From Brassica napus (taxonomy: Eukaryota; Streptophyta; Magnoliopsida; Brassicales; Brassicaceae): 64,000 nt of DNA. The first letter of the stretch is position 1; the number at the start of each line of letters is the position of its first letter. The notes beneath the pieces were generated by a model. That model ran no database searches, was not told the origin of the DNA, and saw only the letters and a program-made list of their open reading frames with translations. A program made the translations under genes and the position numbers. The DNA lies in assembly GCF_020379485.1 (NCBI RefSeq), contig NC_063448.1:16081726-16145725 (forward strand), read 5' to 3'. Positions 12,040-23,612 of the stretch are shown here, piece after piece.

Positions 12040-12715
12040 CTAAGAGACAGTATGGGAAAGTAATACACACATTCAAAATGATAAGATACGTTTATAAGAG
12101 AGACAAAGACCAAGTCTCGAATCCTCGAACAAACGGCCATTTATGAAAAAAGGAGTGAACCATATTCGCTTTGAATATTCCGTATTTTGGCTGGCACTGT
12201 CGCTGGAAAACGACGCCAGAACTATTATTTTCGTGAAAATATCCGTTTATAGTGGACAACCCTTTCCGTTATTACATTATATGATGATCGAAAAGTTGTG
12301 TGTAGTATGCACTCCTGATACTGTCACACTTAATTGTGTACGAGCAATATGCAACGTTATGCCTTTTCTCCCAAAAAAAAAATAGCAATATGCAAGGCTT
12401 TGTGTAAATTATTTCAGTTCAGCCAAAAGCATAAATTCCATACTAATGATGTAAACTCTTTCTTTCTTTTCTAATTCAGCCAATAGGTTACCACTTGTTC
12501 CAGCCTCAAAACTGAAAACGGTTGAAAATAGTGTCAAAATGTTATTCTCAAAACTATTGTTTACTGGCTACAAGTAAAAGTGTTTCTTCTTTACTTTTAA
12601 AAAAGTATGTACACCACACTTATTCTAAAGGATTTTCCTCTTTTATCTTAGAAACGTGTAAGCACCTTATTAAGTTATTATCAAGAAGAAGAAGAAGAAG
12701 CAGAGTTAGAAATAA
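12040..12715. other. Shared intergenic block of the tandem unit (unit 1)
   Basis: This region lies between the peptide exon and the TPR remnant. It has close relatives at 21425-22115, 25428-26100 and 27468-28147, recognisable by phrases such as TTTTGGCTGGCACTGTCGC and CTGATACTGTCACACTT. It supports duplication of one ancestral unit. No gene is seen in it. Confidence 0.7.
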
Positions 12716-14470
12716 GAAGATTCAAGCTTCTTAGCTCTCTCTCTCCTGCACTCTCAGCCTCTGCATCGCCTACCATGGTATAACTCTTCTCCTGCAACCA
12801 CAAACACGACATAGTTTTTTTCTCATCACCAAATTCCATTGACACATGATAAAACTATGTGAAATCCTGCCTGAGAATGCATTGTTATATTTTACCAGCA
12901 AACGCCACATGAAAGGAACACCATCTCTGACCTTGATCCTCTCTCTTATCACTTCTTTGGCTTGCATACATCATAGAGTCATAGTCAAGAGCGTTCATTG
13001 TTATATACTAAACAAGATAATTATTTAATGAAACTGATTTAAAGACTCTACAACAAGCCGTACCATTCTTGGATTGGCCTGTCTTAAGCAGCAGCTGGCA
13101 CCACATTTCGTTGAAAACATCAATCTGTTCATCTGATGCCCCAATGACCTACCATCAACCATCAAACAGTTAAAACAAAAATTATAATCAATTGTGTTTA
13201 AACCAGAGAGTTTTTGAGTTACTAGATGGAGTTATTTTTACCTTGTAACCAAAGGCGTTAAAATCTGAACCAAGTAGTTCTAGAGCCTGTTTTTTGTAGT
13301 TACCCTTTGCGTATTCACAGACAGCTTCTCCGAGCTGATATGAAAAGAAAACAAGAATCATATTGAGGAGTTGTTTGGATGGAGAAGAAGATCAAAGATG
13401 GGAAAACAAATCTGAACCCCTTTCTGCATCACTTGTTGTTTCTTCTTGTTCATCTTCGATAATCTGCAACAACAAACACAGATTCACAACAAATCTGGTA
13501 TCAACTAGACACTGTACACTAACATAAATTCAAATCTTGAAGACTCTCCAACCTTGGCTAATCCCCAAACTATCAATGTGACAAGGTGCCATGACATATA
13601 CCAGTTTTCCTAAGATGTTAAAGCCGAGAGACCAACTGATCATTCCAAATATCAATAAAACCAATTGAACAAAGGAAGACATATCATCCCACTAGTGAAT
13701 AGCTTACCTGATCAGTCAAACGATCTGCAAGAAGTTTAAGACGGTCTCCAATCGAACCTTTAAGAGCATCTCTTACATCCAAGCGCAATAACAAACCAAT
13801 AGCATTGAGATAAACCTATATAGATGCAGACATTTGAGTATTGGATAGAGGGAAGTAAAAGCATAAAAGTTCCCAATCCAAAAAGGATTACTTCAGGAAG
13901 AACAGCGTCGTCTTTCTCCAGTTCTTTCCAGATGTGATTATCTTAAATCTCCTCTATTTTGCTCATTGGTGACCCTCCTTCCAAGTAACAGAGAGCAAGA
14001 TGCCACCAATTATGTGTATACCTGAAATTTTTATACATGTTTTAATGTTTATCAGCGACTCTAGATGATAAGAGAAGAGCTTTGTAACATGTGACAGAGC
14101 CTTAAGGAAATGCTTTACAAGAATGATGAGCAAGAGTGCCAAGATTCTGCGAGTTCTTCCATGAACTCTACTGCTTCTTTAAACTGACATTCATGTTCAA
14201 GAACATGACACAACTGCTTCAACAAAAAGTATGATAGATAAAGAACAACTGAGTGATAAGTCTTACATGGAAATTGAGAAAAATAGATGCAAAAATGTTG
14301 AATTGTTTGAGATACTCACACAGTGATGTGCCCAGGCACCCTTTTTGTTAATCTCATAGCCTTTTCTGGAAGCTGCAGCATCTTCTTCCATTCGACCAAG
14401 TTCTAACAATGGGAAGGCATGCATACCCTGTATGTAACTTTCTTCTTGATTCATAGGTAGAACCTACAAA
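12716..14470 (-). pseudogene. TPR-protein gene, 5'-truncated pseudogene (unit 1)
   Basis: It corresponds exon by exon to exons 5-14 of the complete gene at 28148-36253. Exon 5 is at about 14313-14460 (NQEESYIQGM, then [10 protein letters not shown]). Exons 1-4 are absent, the homology ending near 14475 where a different duplicated segment begins. The exon-7 equivalent carries an in-frame TAA (forward 13943-13945, in the place of a Tyr codon), and the last exon (about 12720-12801) has a two-base CT expansion that shifts the frame before the normal stop. It is therefore non-functional as a full TPR protein. Confidence 0.85.
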
Positions 14471-14484
14471 TATTAACCAGATAA

Positions 14485-14759
14485 AATCTATGTATTTGGT
14501 CATGCTTGTTTTAAGTATATAAAATATCATTGCAAGACTGAATTTATGGCAGGCATACAAATTGGCTCTCAATGGTCCCATAAATTCAAAAATAACCTTT
14601 GCTTCTTTTTACTACATATTTTGTTCTTCTTTAGAGGAACGCGACTTTTGTGCTTAGTTTCGATTTTCCAAGATCTGAAGAACTAACTTATGCATATATA
14701 TAGCTCGACTTACCCCTCGTTAATTGGAAAACGTTAGTACTGGGAAAGATATAGCGTTT
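14485..14759. repeat. Segment duplicated from about 10805-11070
   Basis: The sequence from TCTATGTATTTGGTCATGCTT to TTTTCCAAGATCTGAAGAAC matches the block at 10805-11070 with many substitutions and small indels. It marks the breakpoint that removed the first exons of the unit-1 TPR copy. Confidence 0.65.
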
Positions 14760-15474
14760 CTGTAACATTCCGATTTCTGGTATTTGTAAAAAAGTTTAAG
14801 AAAATTGATTTGGTTACCTATGTCATCAAAGTTGATTTACTTTTTCCGTTACACATCCGTTTAGAACTTTATGGTTAAACGTGTTTGGGCTGGAATAGTG
14901 AAAGGATAGGTAACCTATCAAAAAGTGATTCGCGATACGCGATACCGTTCGAGTGAGGCCAAAACACGGAAAAATGTCAGGTGGTGATTGCAGGGTCAGT
15001 AAACAATAATTTCGAACCTTCGAAAAAATTAATGCACCCCCTCCCCCCCCCCTCCCCCCGTCGGACGGGATAAGGCCACGGGCCGAGAGAGCGGGGGTAG
15101 TGGCCCATTAGCCATTGACTGAAAATCTTGTAACGCTCCGACCGCCCACGGCTAGTGGGCCACCCACCTCGGCCCGTGGACTCCAAACTATCCGACAGAC
15201 GGTGCGTTAATTTTTCTAGGACCTGGATGTCTTGTTTATTGACCCTGAAATTATCATCCGACTTTTCTCCGTGCTTTGGCCTCCTTAGCTCGCACGGTAT
15301 CGCGAATCGCTTCTCGATAGGTTACTCATCCTTTCACTACTCTAGTCCAACTACGCTTAATCTTGGAGTTATAAACATATATGTGAAGAATAAAATAACT
15401 CAACTTTGGTGACATAGTTAGTCAAATCAGTTCTTTTAAACCTTTTCACATATACTAAAAATCGGATGTTACAG
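14760..15474. mobile_element. Foldback-type element with about 290-bp inverted arms
   Basis: The left arm (about 14760-15040, starting CTGTAACATTCCGATTT) pairs imperfectly with the right arm (about 15190-15474, ending AAATCGGATGTTACAG). Matching pieces include GTAACCTAT, CGATTCGCGATA and AATTAA(T/C)GCACC. The GC-rich centre (15037-15189) contains C runs and a GGCCCATTAGCC word. There is no convincing protein frame; the overlapping frames at 14977-15412 are accidental. The target-site duplication is unclear (perhaps TTT), so the superfamily is not assigned. Confidence 0.65.
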
Positions 15475-16600
15475 TTTCTTTATCCACCGAGATTAGCCAT
15501 GTATGGTCCATAGATATAAAAGTGTTATAATCTTATATATCCAACTAACAACGCCAACATATAAAAAGTTCAACGGATACTAACATACCAATGATAATTC
15601 GCATGTATGTGCGGTGTGAGTTTTTTATACTAATTTTTGTTTTTTAATGGTTTCAACATTTTTCAACACTACAATTTTTATCGATTGTAAAATGAAGAAT
15701 ATAAATGTTGGTTTCTTAAATGTATCATCATTGTTGAAGACTTAAATTATTACAGCTCATTTTAATTATTTTTAAGATTTCATATGCACAAAAGAAAATT
15801 AAGGTTTGTGGTTTACACAAATCACCAAAATTAGATAGGCATCATTGATTGTAAAATGACAAAAGAGGATTAGGTTTTATGCTCTCGATTTTTTTACTAT
15901 TGACTCTTCATAAGTTATTTCATTTTTACCTCTATAAAATTGTGCTTTCGTTCTTGTTTTTGTTTCATTAATATAAGTTTTGTTTCTTTTTTAACTTCTT
16001 TTGTGAATTTGGTGAATTACATAAATGTCAATTTAAAAAGATAGAGATTTATAAAAATTAGCTCCACTCTAAATACATATTTAAGAATTATTTTTTTGAA
16101 GAAAATCACCGGCAAACTCTATTCACATGTTAGTGTTCAAATCTAATATATCAAGTTGTTATAAAATATAAGTATTGACTCAAAATATAAATGTCTATCT
16201 AGTATAAATTCACCAGTTAGGTCTAAAAATCATTTAATTCTAGAACAACAATAACATTACTTATCTTCTTAACCTACGCTTTTGAGGTTTAGTTACTCAA
16301 AAGTATACCGTTAAAAATATATATAATACTTTACCATTCTAGTATATGTAAACTATGTATAAACTAAAAACTGTTTGATTTATTAAATGATAAACCAGAA
16401 AACCTATAATAAATAGTTTAAATCTCTCATTGTTATAATTATAATAGGTAAATAGGGTATTAGGGAGAAAGAAATATTAGACGAATTATCAAATCTCTCA
16501 TTCTTCGAACAAACTCAAAAAGAGGTGATTAGAATCTTGTCATGATATTTAATTAAAAGATTTTTAGGAATAAAAATCAAGACAAAATTATTTAATATGA
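15475..16600. other. AT-rich intergenic DNA
   Basis: Very AT-rich sequence without a credible frame or RNA gene. A short AT dinucleotide run lies at about 16609-16626 just beyond it. Confidence 0.5.
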
Positions 16601-17860
16601 ATGAAATAATATATATATATATATATGTAGTGCTTCCAATATTAAAAATCACTTAAGATTTGAAGAAGTGTATTTTCGAGATTGTTAGGATCAAATAACA
16701 TATTAGAAAATAACTATTTAAAAATAATTTGTATACATAAAAGTATATACATTAAAGTAAGCACATAAATCAAAACCAATACCTTTTGTTTGTTTACAAT
16801 CATGTTTTTGGTAAATAAATCAAAATAATCATTTTATTTACTTTATATGGTATATAATTAAACTTTCATGATACTGACATAGATATATAATAAATTTTAA
16901 TATAAATAATTTATCATTAACACTTCCTACTCATATGATTTTATTAATATTTGTATATTTGTTGTAACAAAAATTTAAATCGTTAATCACAAAAAAATTT
17001 AATGTGAGATTTTTAATACAAATTTTAAAATTAAAATATTCAGATCTCAATATTTTTTCAATGCAAAATTTTAAATTAACATATTTATATATTTTATATA
17101 ATATATAATATATAATTTAATTTAAATGATATTAATATATACATATACATATAATATAAATATTTATTAATGAGACTTCATATTCATACAACTTATGATC
17201 ATTTGTATCTTACTTGAACAAAAAAAAGTTAAACTATTGGTCACAAAATTTTCAATGTGAGATTTTTACCATTTTTAATAATTTATAATCAGAAGATGGT
17301 TTCGGAACGAGAAGAATGGCCAGTATTTGTAAATTATTTGGAAGATATTAAAACTCTGAAAGAAGGTTTCACACGATTAGAGATTATCTATGTACCAAGG
17401 ACGCAAAATTGAAGAGTGGATAGCCTAGCATGCAGTGTCAGGAAGCAACCGTCGTTTGTTGTTCACATGGATCAAGAACCTACAGAGTGGTTCACAGAGT
17501 GATGTCTAAAAAAATAATAATAATAATTTATAATCGTTTTAAAAAATTCAAAATATAAAATATAAGAAAAAAATTAATTTTTTATTATATACTTAATGTG
17601 ATTGTTTAATATTTTTAATAATATAAAATTAAAAAAATACAAAAATTGTTATCAAATATGTATCATTCATAATCATTAATTATCATATATATATATATAT
17701 ATTAATCAATTTGATAATTAGTTTAATAAAAAAATATAATATATATTTATATACACCAATTTATTTTTCTAAAAATTCTAATAATCATCCTATTGATGAC
17801 AAGTGGCTACGAAAACACAAACATGTTAGTAATACTTCGGGATTAATATAGAGAGAGGAT
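16600..17860 (-). mobile_element. Helitron-like non-autonomous element (approximate ends)
   Basis: The AT-rich body shares recognisable words with 39685-40665 (for example CATAATCATTAATTATCATATA and the GATGACAAGTGGCTAC end). On the minus strand the right end starts near TCTATATTAATCCCGAAGTATT, like a Helitron 5' terminus. I could not find the 3' hairpin and CTAG end on the left, so extent and identity are tentative. A small LINE end is inserted at 17291-17520. Confidence 0.4.
17291..17520 (+). mobile_element. 5'-truncated LINE insertion (RNase H end)
   Basis: A 230-bp insertion flanked by a perfect 15-bp duplication, TAATAATTTATAATC, at 17276-17290 and 17521-17535. The insert encodes the C-terminal RNase H tail of plant LINEs: a frame with the motifs EDIKTLKEGF, IIYVPRTQN, RKQPSFVVHMD and EWFTE, broken by one TGA after RTQN, and ending at TGA 17500-17502. 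A short A-rich tail (AAAAAAATAATAA) follows. Severe 5' truncation, an A-rich tail and a variable-length duplication are the marks of target-primed reverse transcription. Confidence 0.85.
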
Positions 17861-17873
17861 ATATCATACACAA

Positions 17874-18740
17874 GGGAAAATGGCATATTCCTATATAAAC
17901 TAATTGTTCCCGGTTTTTTCACACACGAACTTTTAAGTTATGCCAAAAACTACATGAACAGCGGAAAAATGGTTTATTCCCCTATGAACTACTTGTTCCT
18001 GGTTTTTTCACACACAAACTTTAATCCATGCCAAAAACCACATGAACAACTCTATTTTTTGAATTACATACACAAACTATCGATTTTAAATTAATTCCCA
18101 TGAAACCGTAAACAGTGCTATTTAAACGTCAACTTGATTTATGACAGGTGGAGAGCCAATTTATTCTTTTTTTTCTTTTTTAGTCAACTGCTTTTCTTCA
18201 GAAATCGTTTTATCATCGATTGGGGATAAAATTTATTATTCTGCAGAAGAATAAAACGTTTTACATGATGCATAAAGAAATAAGAGCATCAACTACTAGC
18301 TTACCAATCTCCATGTATTGCCACAAGGAACTATAAAATCGATGCAGTATCTCCAATTGATGTTGGAAAATAAAACGATTTATGAAGAAAATGAGCAATT
18401 GAAAAAAAAAAGAATAAAACGAAATAGTATTTTTTTTTATCAACTCAAATTAAACCGGTTCTCCATCTGTCATAAACTAAGTTAACTTTCAAATAACACG
18501 TTTACGGTTTTAGGGGAATTAGTTTAAAATCGATAGTTTGTGTATGTAATTCAAAAAATAGAGTTGTTCATATGGTTTTTGACATAATTTAAAAGTTCAT
18601 GTGTGAAAAAACCAGGAACAATTAGTTCATAGGGGAAGAACCAATTTTTCTGTTGTTCATGTGGTTTTTGACATGACTTTAAAGTTTGTGTGTGAAAAAA
18701 CCGGGAACAACTAGTTTATAGGGGAATAGACAATTTTCCC
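17874..18740. mobile_element. Nearly palindromic MULE-type MITE
   Basis: The two halves are long inverted repeats: the left arm starts GGGAAAATGGCATATTCC and the right arm ends AATAGACAATTTTCCC, with matching arms of about 290-350 bp that include the phrase GTTCATGTGGTTTTTGACAT on the right and its complement on the left. The flanks 17864-17873 and 18741-18750 (TCATACACAA and TCATACAACA) look like a decayed 10-bp target duplication. No coding capacity. Confidence 0.75.
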
Positions 18741-18894
18741 TCATACAACAAGTATCAGATTTTACATCTGATAAATGATAAATCTAAAATATATATGACA
18801 ATACAGCACGAAACATATGTATTGAAACGGAGAACCATAGAAAAAAAAATAAAAATAACACGATATATATATAGTTTGAAGTTTTATAATCTGA

Positions 18895-20773
18895 TCAATG
18901 GCCAGGCTGTATGCGTGTACATTTCTCGGAGCGTGTGCACGTAGGTGTTGAGCCGTTGATGGATTGACAGTGTACGGTGGTAACGCAACTAAAAGAAAAA
19001 CAGTTGAAGGAGCGCGGGGGGCAGGGCTGACAGGGAGAAGACAAGTATACTCCTGAAAGAGGACGGAACTGACCATGGCCAGGACGATAAGTGGTCGCCA
19101 TGTTTTTAAATGTTTTGGCGAGGCCCTTGCAACGCTTCGTTGTGCTCCCTCCAGCCGCCGTTTTGGAGCTTCTGTTTTCACCTCCTTCCAAAATTCTGAT
19201 CTTCTTGACCGACTCTTCTGCATCACGCATACAAATGCAATTAATAGCACCAACAAGCCTTTTTATAATATCTTTGGTAAATAAAAGCTTTCTGTATATT
19301 GAACTAAAGTAACAAAGTGAAATAGTAAGTACGTAACTAAATAACATACTTCACTTGTGTTACAAAAAAAAAAAAAATACATACTTCACAAACAACGAAA
19401 TTTTAAAGAAATCACATATATAGATAGAAGTTAGAACTATATTTTATAAAAGTTAAAACAATGATTAAAATTTAGGTTATTATTCTTTAATACAAGAAGA
19501 TATGTTTTTTATTAATCTGGAATAAACGACTTATTAGAATATGGTTTTGAAAAAGCGATGTAGGAAGGTATGGTTTCCCCAAATTATAGAATAAATCCAA
19601 AGAAAAACGTATGTGAATACTTGTACCTGGATCAAAATCTTTTAATGTTATCGATTAACATTGTCTTATACTAGTAATAACATTTAGGGACAATTTGTTG
19701 GATATATTCATAAAGGGTTCACAAAATAAAGAATATACTCATTTTACAGTGTTTTTTTTCGATGTGATAATTATAAGTAAAGTTGGACCACTTTCTTTTT
19801 ATCTACGCATCTATTGGAGTATGTGAAAATAAAAAAATAATACTATACTATATATGATAATAAATAGTTTATATTGAACTATATACTATATACTATTTGG
19901 AGGAGGAATACGAAAGAAGAGGAATGAGGAAGATGATGAGGAGGAGGAGGGGGATGAGAAGGGGGGAAGGGAGGAGGATGAGGGGATGAAGGAGGAGGAA
20001 GATGAGGGGGAGCGGGGGAGGAAGAGGGGAATGGGAGAAGGGAAGAGGATTTTAACATTCTATACTATATTTATAAAATATAATAGTTTCTTCGGTAAGT
20101 ACAATAATTGTTAAGAAAAAATTATATATTTCATCTGAGATGTATTATTCTTTGCATATAGTAAAGTTTGAGATTAAGAGATTTCAACATGATGAGATTG
20201 TCAAAGAACTACCCATGAAATAATGTTAACATATGGTTATTTTTATAAAATTATATTTTTATTCTATGTTTTTTTTATAAAATAGAACACAACAAACAAG
20301 TTATGAAAAAACAGAAATATAATTTTTATGAGAAATATATGTCTGTTTTAGAAAAAAAATTAGTTATATCATATAATATAGAAAAATGTATATGTTTTTA
20401 TTAGCATAATTATTTAAATAGATTATATTTAATTAGATAGATACATATCAAATAAAATGAGAAGGGAAAGAAAAAAACAAAAGTACATGTATGTGAGCAA
20501 CTGTTGGGAATGTCTAAGAGTAGAAAATGTCTTATTATGTAAAATATTTAGAATATCATAACCAAGTTGTTCTTATGGTTATAACATTAGTTTTCTTTTA
20601 TCTTATGTATATGGAACCCAATTCCCCTAAATGTAAATAAGTAAAAAGATGAAGAAAAGAAAAAGCTCACTAAGTTTACGGATTTCAGTTTGAGCACCAG
20701 ATGCGTCATCCATATGAAGGGAAAAGACCAGGAGAAGAAGAAATAGCACTGAAGAAACTATAGAAGACGACAT
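18895..20773 (-). CDS. Candidate two-exon small secreted Cys-containing protein (unit 2 copy)
   Basis: Exon 1 (20773-20671) encodes a signal peptide with the core LFLLLLVFSL, then ASGAQTEIRKL, and ends at a GTGAGC donor in phase 1. The best partner is a frame at 19217-18895, preceded by TGCAG and in the right phase, giving a product of about 141 residues. The middle is basic (SVKKIRIL, KRCKGLAKTF); the last third has about seven cysteines and ends QPGH. The second exon is GC-richer than its flanks, which favours real coding sequence. The joining of these exons across about 1.45 kb, including a purine tract, is inference. I do not recognise the family; a secreted peptide precursor is possible. 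Confidence 0.35.
19300..20620. other. AT-rich DNA within the putative intron and flanks
   Basis: Apart from the purine tract the stretch is AT-rich and contains a weaker relative of 11490-11640 (GTATGTGAATACTTGTACCTGGATC). No further coding sequence is seen. Confidence 0.45.
19897..20050 (+). repeat. Long, almost pure purine tract
   Basis: About 150 bases made almost only of G and A (GGAGGAGGAAG-like units with a few T interruptions), flanked by near-repeats of CTATACTATAT. It has several G runs and could form triplex or quadruplex structures. No gene. Confidence 0.85.
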
Positions 20774-20814
20774 CTTTAATAATTCACACGTATCTCTTGT
20801 AACCTGGCTGATCA

Positions 20815-22117
20815 CTATGACTCACGTTGATACGTTTATATATAGTATAGAGAGGTAGAGATAAGAGAGAATTAAACATATGGTAGATACTTATTTAAGC
20901 CAAAAACAAGAGAGTGGTCGAGATAAGAAAGAGAGTGCTGAAGCTGTGTTCGACTTGTCACTAGTTGGTTTTGGTTTTAGTGGTCTCCGCACACCATGTT
21001 TTGGTAAACTCGGTCTCAGTGTGTTGCATTGCATTGTACTTTCCTTTTTTTTATGGTTATAATTTGTTAACTAACAAAATAAAGGAGTTGACGCTTGACT
21101 TGAGAATTATTACGTATAAATATAATTATATTTGTGTTTTTATTTGAATAAAAATATTAGTTTTGAGAGAGATAGATTATTCAAGACGTACACGAGTTTT
21201 GAAAATGTAGTATCTTACTTCATATAATTTACACATACCATTTAGAATGTTGTAAATTTCAATAGGATTATCAGTCTCAAGTTGTTTTGCCACAAAAATA
21301 AATACTAATACGTATTTATATACTGATCGTATTAGTATTACGAAAATGTTACACAACCTTAGAAAAAAATACATTTTAAAACTAGACTAAATCTAAAAAA
21401 AATCAAAAGAAAAAGCAAGTGTCACTAAGAGACAATATGGCAAAATAATACACATGTTCAAAATGATAAGATACTTCTATAATTTTAAGAGAGACAAAAA
21501 GACCAAGACTTGAGTTCTCGAAAACACGGGCTGTAAGTGTAAAAAGGAGTGGACCTGACCATATGCACGTTGAAAATTCTATCTGAAAAGATCCATATTT
21601 TGGCATCTGCTTATGGCTGGCACTGTCGCTAGAGAAAACTCCTCCAGAGCTATTATTTTTCGTGGTAATACCCGTTTCTAGCTAACAATTCTCTTATATT
21701 ATTACATTAGAGTATGATCAAGAGTTGTATTGTTAGTTTATGTAATCAGTTCAACCTTTTGATTAAAGTTGGCTGTTAGTTTGTAAAATGTATGCATGCA
21801 CTCCTGAATCCTGATACTGTCACACTTGATTGTGTAATAGCAAACCTACCAATAGGAAAAACTGCTGTTTATTGTTATAATGGAGCTAAGCATTGTAATA
21901 GAATTGAAGATTGTGGCCATAAGATAGATCTTTTAAGCTATAATATATATATAAAGATCACATATGGATTTACAGAAAACTTAAAGCCACAAGTAAAAGT
22001 CTTTCTTCTTTACTTTTAAAACAGTATGTACACCACACTTATTCCAAAGGATTTTACTCTTCATCTTAGAAACGTGTAAACACCATATTAAGTTATTATC
22101 AAGAAGCAACAGCATAG
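20815..22117. other. Upstream and intergenic block of the tandem unit (unit 2)
   Basis: Bases 20815-21010 match the upstream region of the other signal-peptide exons. Bases 21000-21420 match 26165-27465 apart from the hAT insertion there, and contain the empty site GCTTGACT at 21093-21100. Bases 21425-22115 match the shared block of the other units. No independent gene is supported. Confidence 0.65.
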
Positions 22118-22888
22118 TTAAAAATAAGAAGATTCCAGCTTCTTAGCTCTCTCTCCTGCACTCTCAGCCTCTGCATTGCCTTCCATGTCACAACTCTTCT
22201 CCTGCAACCACAAACACGACATCGTTTTTTTCTCATTATCAACATCCATTGACACATGATAAAACTCTGCGAGGTCCTGCTTGAGAATGAATTATTATGA
22301 TTTACCAGTAAACGCCACGTGAAAGGAACACCATCTCTGACCTTGATCCTCTCTTTTATCACTCCTTTGGCTTGCATAACATCAGAGCCAAAAGCGTTCA
22401 TAGTTATATACTAAACAAGTAATTACTGTTTTTAAGATTCTACAACAAGCCGTACCAGTTGAGGATTGGCCTATCTTTAGCAACAGCTGGCACCATATTT
22501 CGTTGAAGACATCAATCTGTTCATCTGATGCTCCAATGATCTATTATCAACCATCAAACAGAATCAATTGTGTTTGATCCAGAGAGTTTTTGAGTTACTA
22601 GATGTAGATTTATTTTACCTTGTAACCAAAGGCGTTAAAATCTGAACCTAGCAGTTCTAGAGCCTGTTTGTAGTCACCCTTTGCGTATTCATACACAGCT
22701 TCTCCGAGCTAATATGAAAAGAAAACAAGACTGATATTGAGGAGTTGTAAGAACAGAGAAGAAGTTCAAAAACGAGAGGAACAAACCTGAATCCCTCTCT
22801 TCATCACCTCTTGTTTCTTCTTGTTCATCTTTGATAGTCTGCATGAACAACACAGGTTCACAACAAATCTGGTACATCAATTAGAAAC

Positions 22889-23612
22889 TGTTACTTAGCA
22901 AAACCCTTGCCTTGGTGCTGGTCTCCACGGTTGTTGACGTAGTTAGAGGTTTGTCCAGGTGGGACGTTACCTTGCGTAGTGCCAGCGTGCAGGACTTGAG
23001 GTGAAGTGCTCTAGGTATGTTTGTTAATCATGGACTGACATATCGCCAATGGTGAGAGATCGAAGTTCGTTTTCAAGTTGAATAGCACGGGCCTCTTTGT
23101 TGTCGCAGAAAAGATTCTCAATAGTGACCCATAGATCACGAGCAGAGCAGCGAGTTTTGAGGACTGTATCGAGGAGAGAAGAGGAGATGGTACCATAGAT
23201 CCACATCTTGACGAGACCATCACGTTCCTTCCATGGTGTGTCTTCAGCATTCGTCGGTAGAGAAGTGCCATCGAGGTGGCCAGAAACACCAAAGCTGAGA
23301 CAGTGGGTCTCAACTAATTCACGCCAAGCATCATAATTCATCTTCTGCATATCTAAGACGATAGGGATGTAGGACTTGATATGTGTAACGCCAAAAGATT
23401 TTTCAGTTGTAAGAACCATGATTTTGAGAAAGAAGAAGAAGAAGATACGAAGAGGAAGTAGAAAAGAAGAGAGGGCGGCTAGTAGGCTTCTGATACCATG
23501 TTACTTGGCAAAACCCTTGCCTTGGTATATTGCATTATGTAAAGTATATATACAATCGTATGACTAGGGCATCTATACAATATATGGAAAGTACAATATT
23601 TCTAGTCTATCA
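22889..23612 (-). mobile_element. Internally deleted copia-type element with a short LTR
   Basis: Flanked by GAAAC at 22884-22888 and 23613-23617. On the minus strand it starts with a 114-bp LTR (23612-23499, TG...CA), followed immediately by a tRNA-Met-type primer site (TGGTATCAGAAG, forward 23487-23498), a gag frame, and then only the last 27 bp of the 3' LTR (22889-22915). An internal deletion has therefore removed pol and most of the 3' LTR. The comparable introns at 13505-13560 and 34450-34490 lack the insert. Confidence 0.85.
23024..23419 (-). pseudogene. Copia gag fragment
   Basis: A 131-residue frame starting MVLTTEKSFG, with the copia gag features NYDAWRELVETHC near residue 30, LWVTIENLFCDNKEARAIQL near residue 100 and SLTIGDMSVHD at the end. 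Full-length gag proteins of this group continue for another hundred or more residues after the SVHD region, so this is a stump created by the internal deletion. It could still express a short gag protein; nothing shows that it does. Confidence 0.8.

Noticed and set aside
14977..15412. Frames in the centre of the foldback element
   Set aside because: Short, on both strands, overlapping the inverted arms, with no domain.
18895..19030. Similarity of the Cys-rich tail to EPF/stomagen-type peptides (GSTPTC-like word)
   Set aside because: Only a few residues agree and the remaining cysteine pattern and length do not; not enough to name a family.
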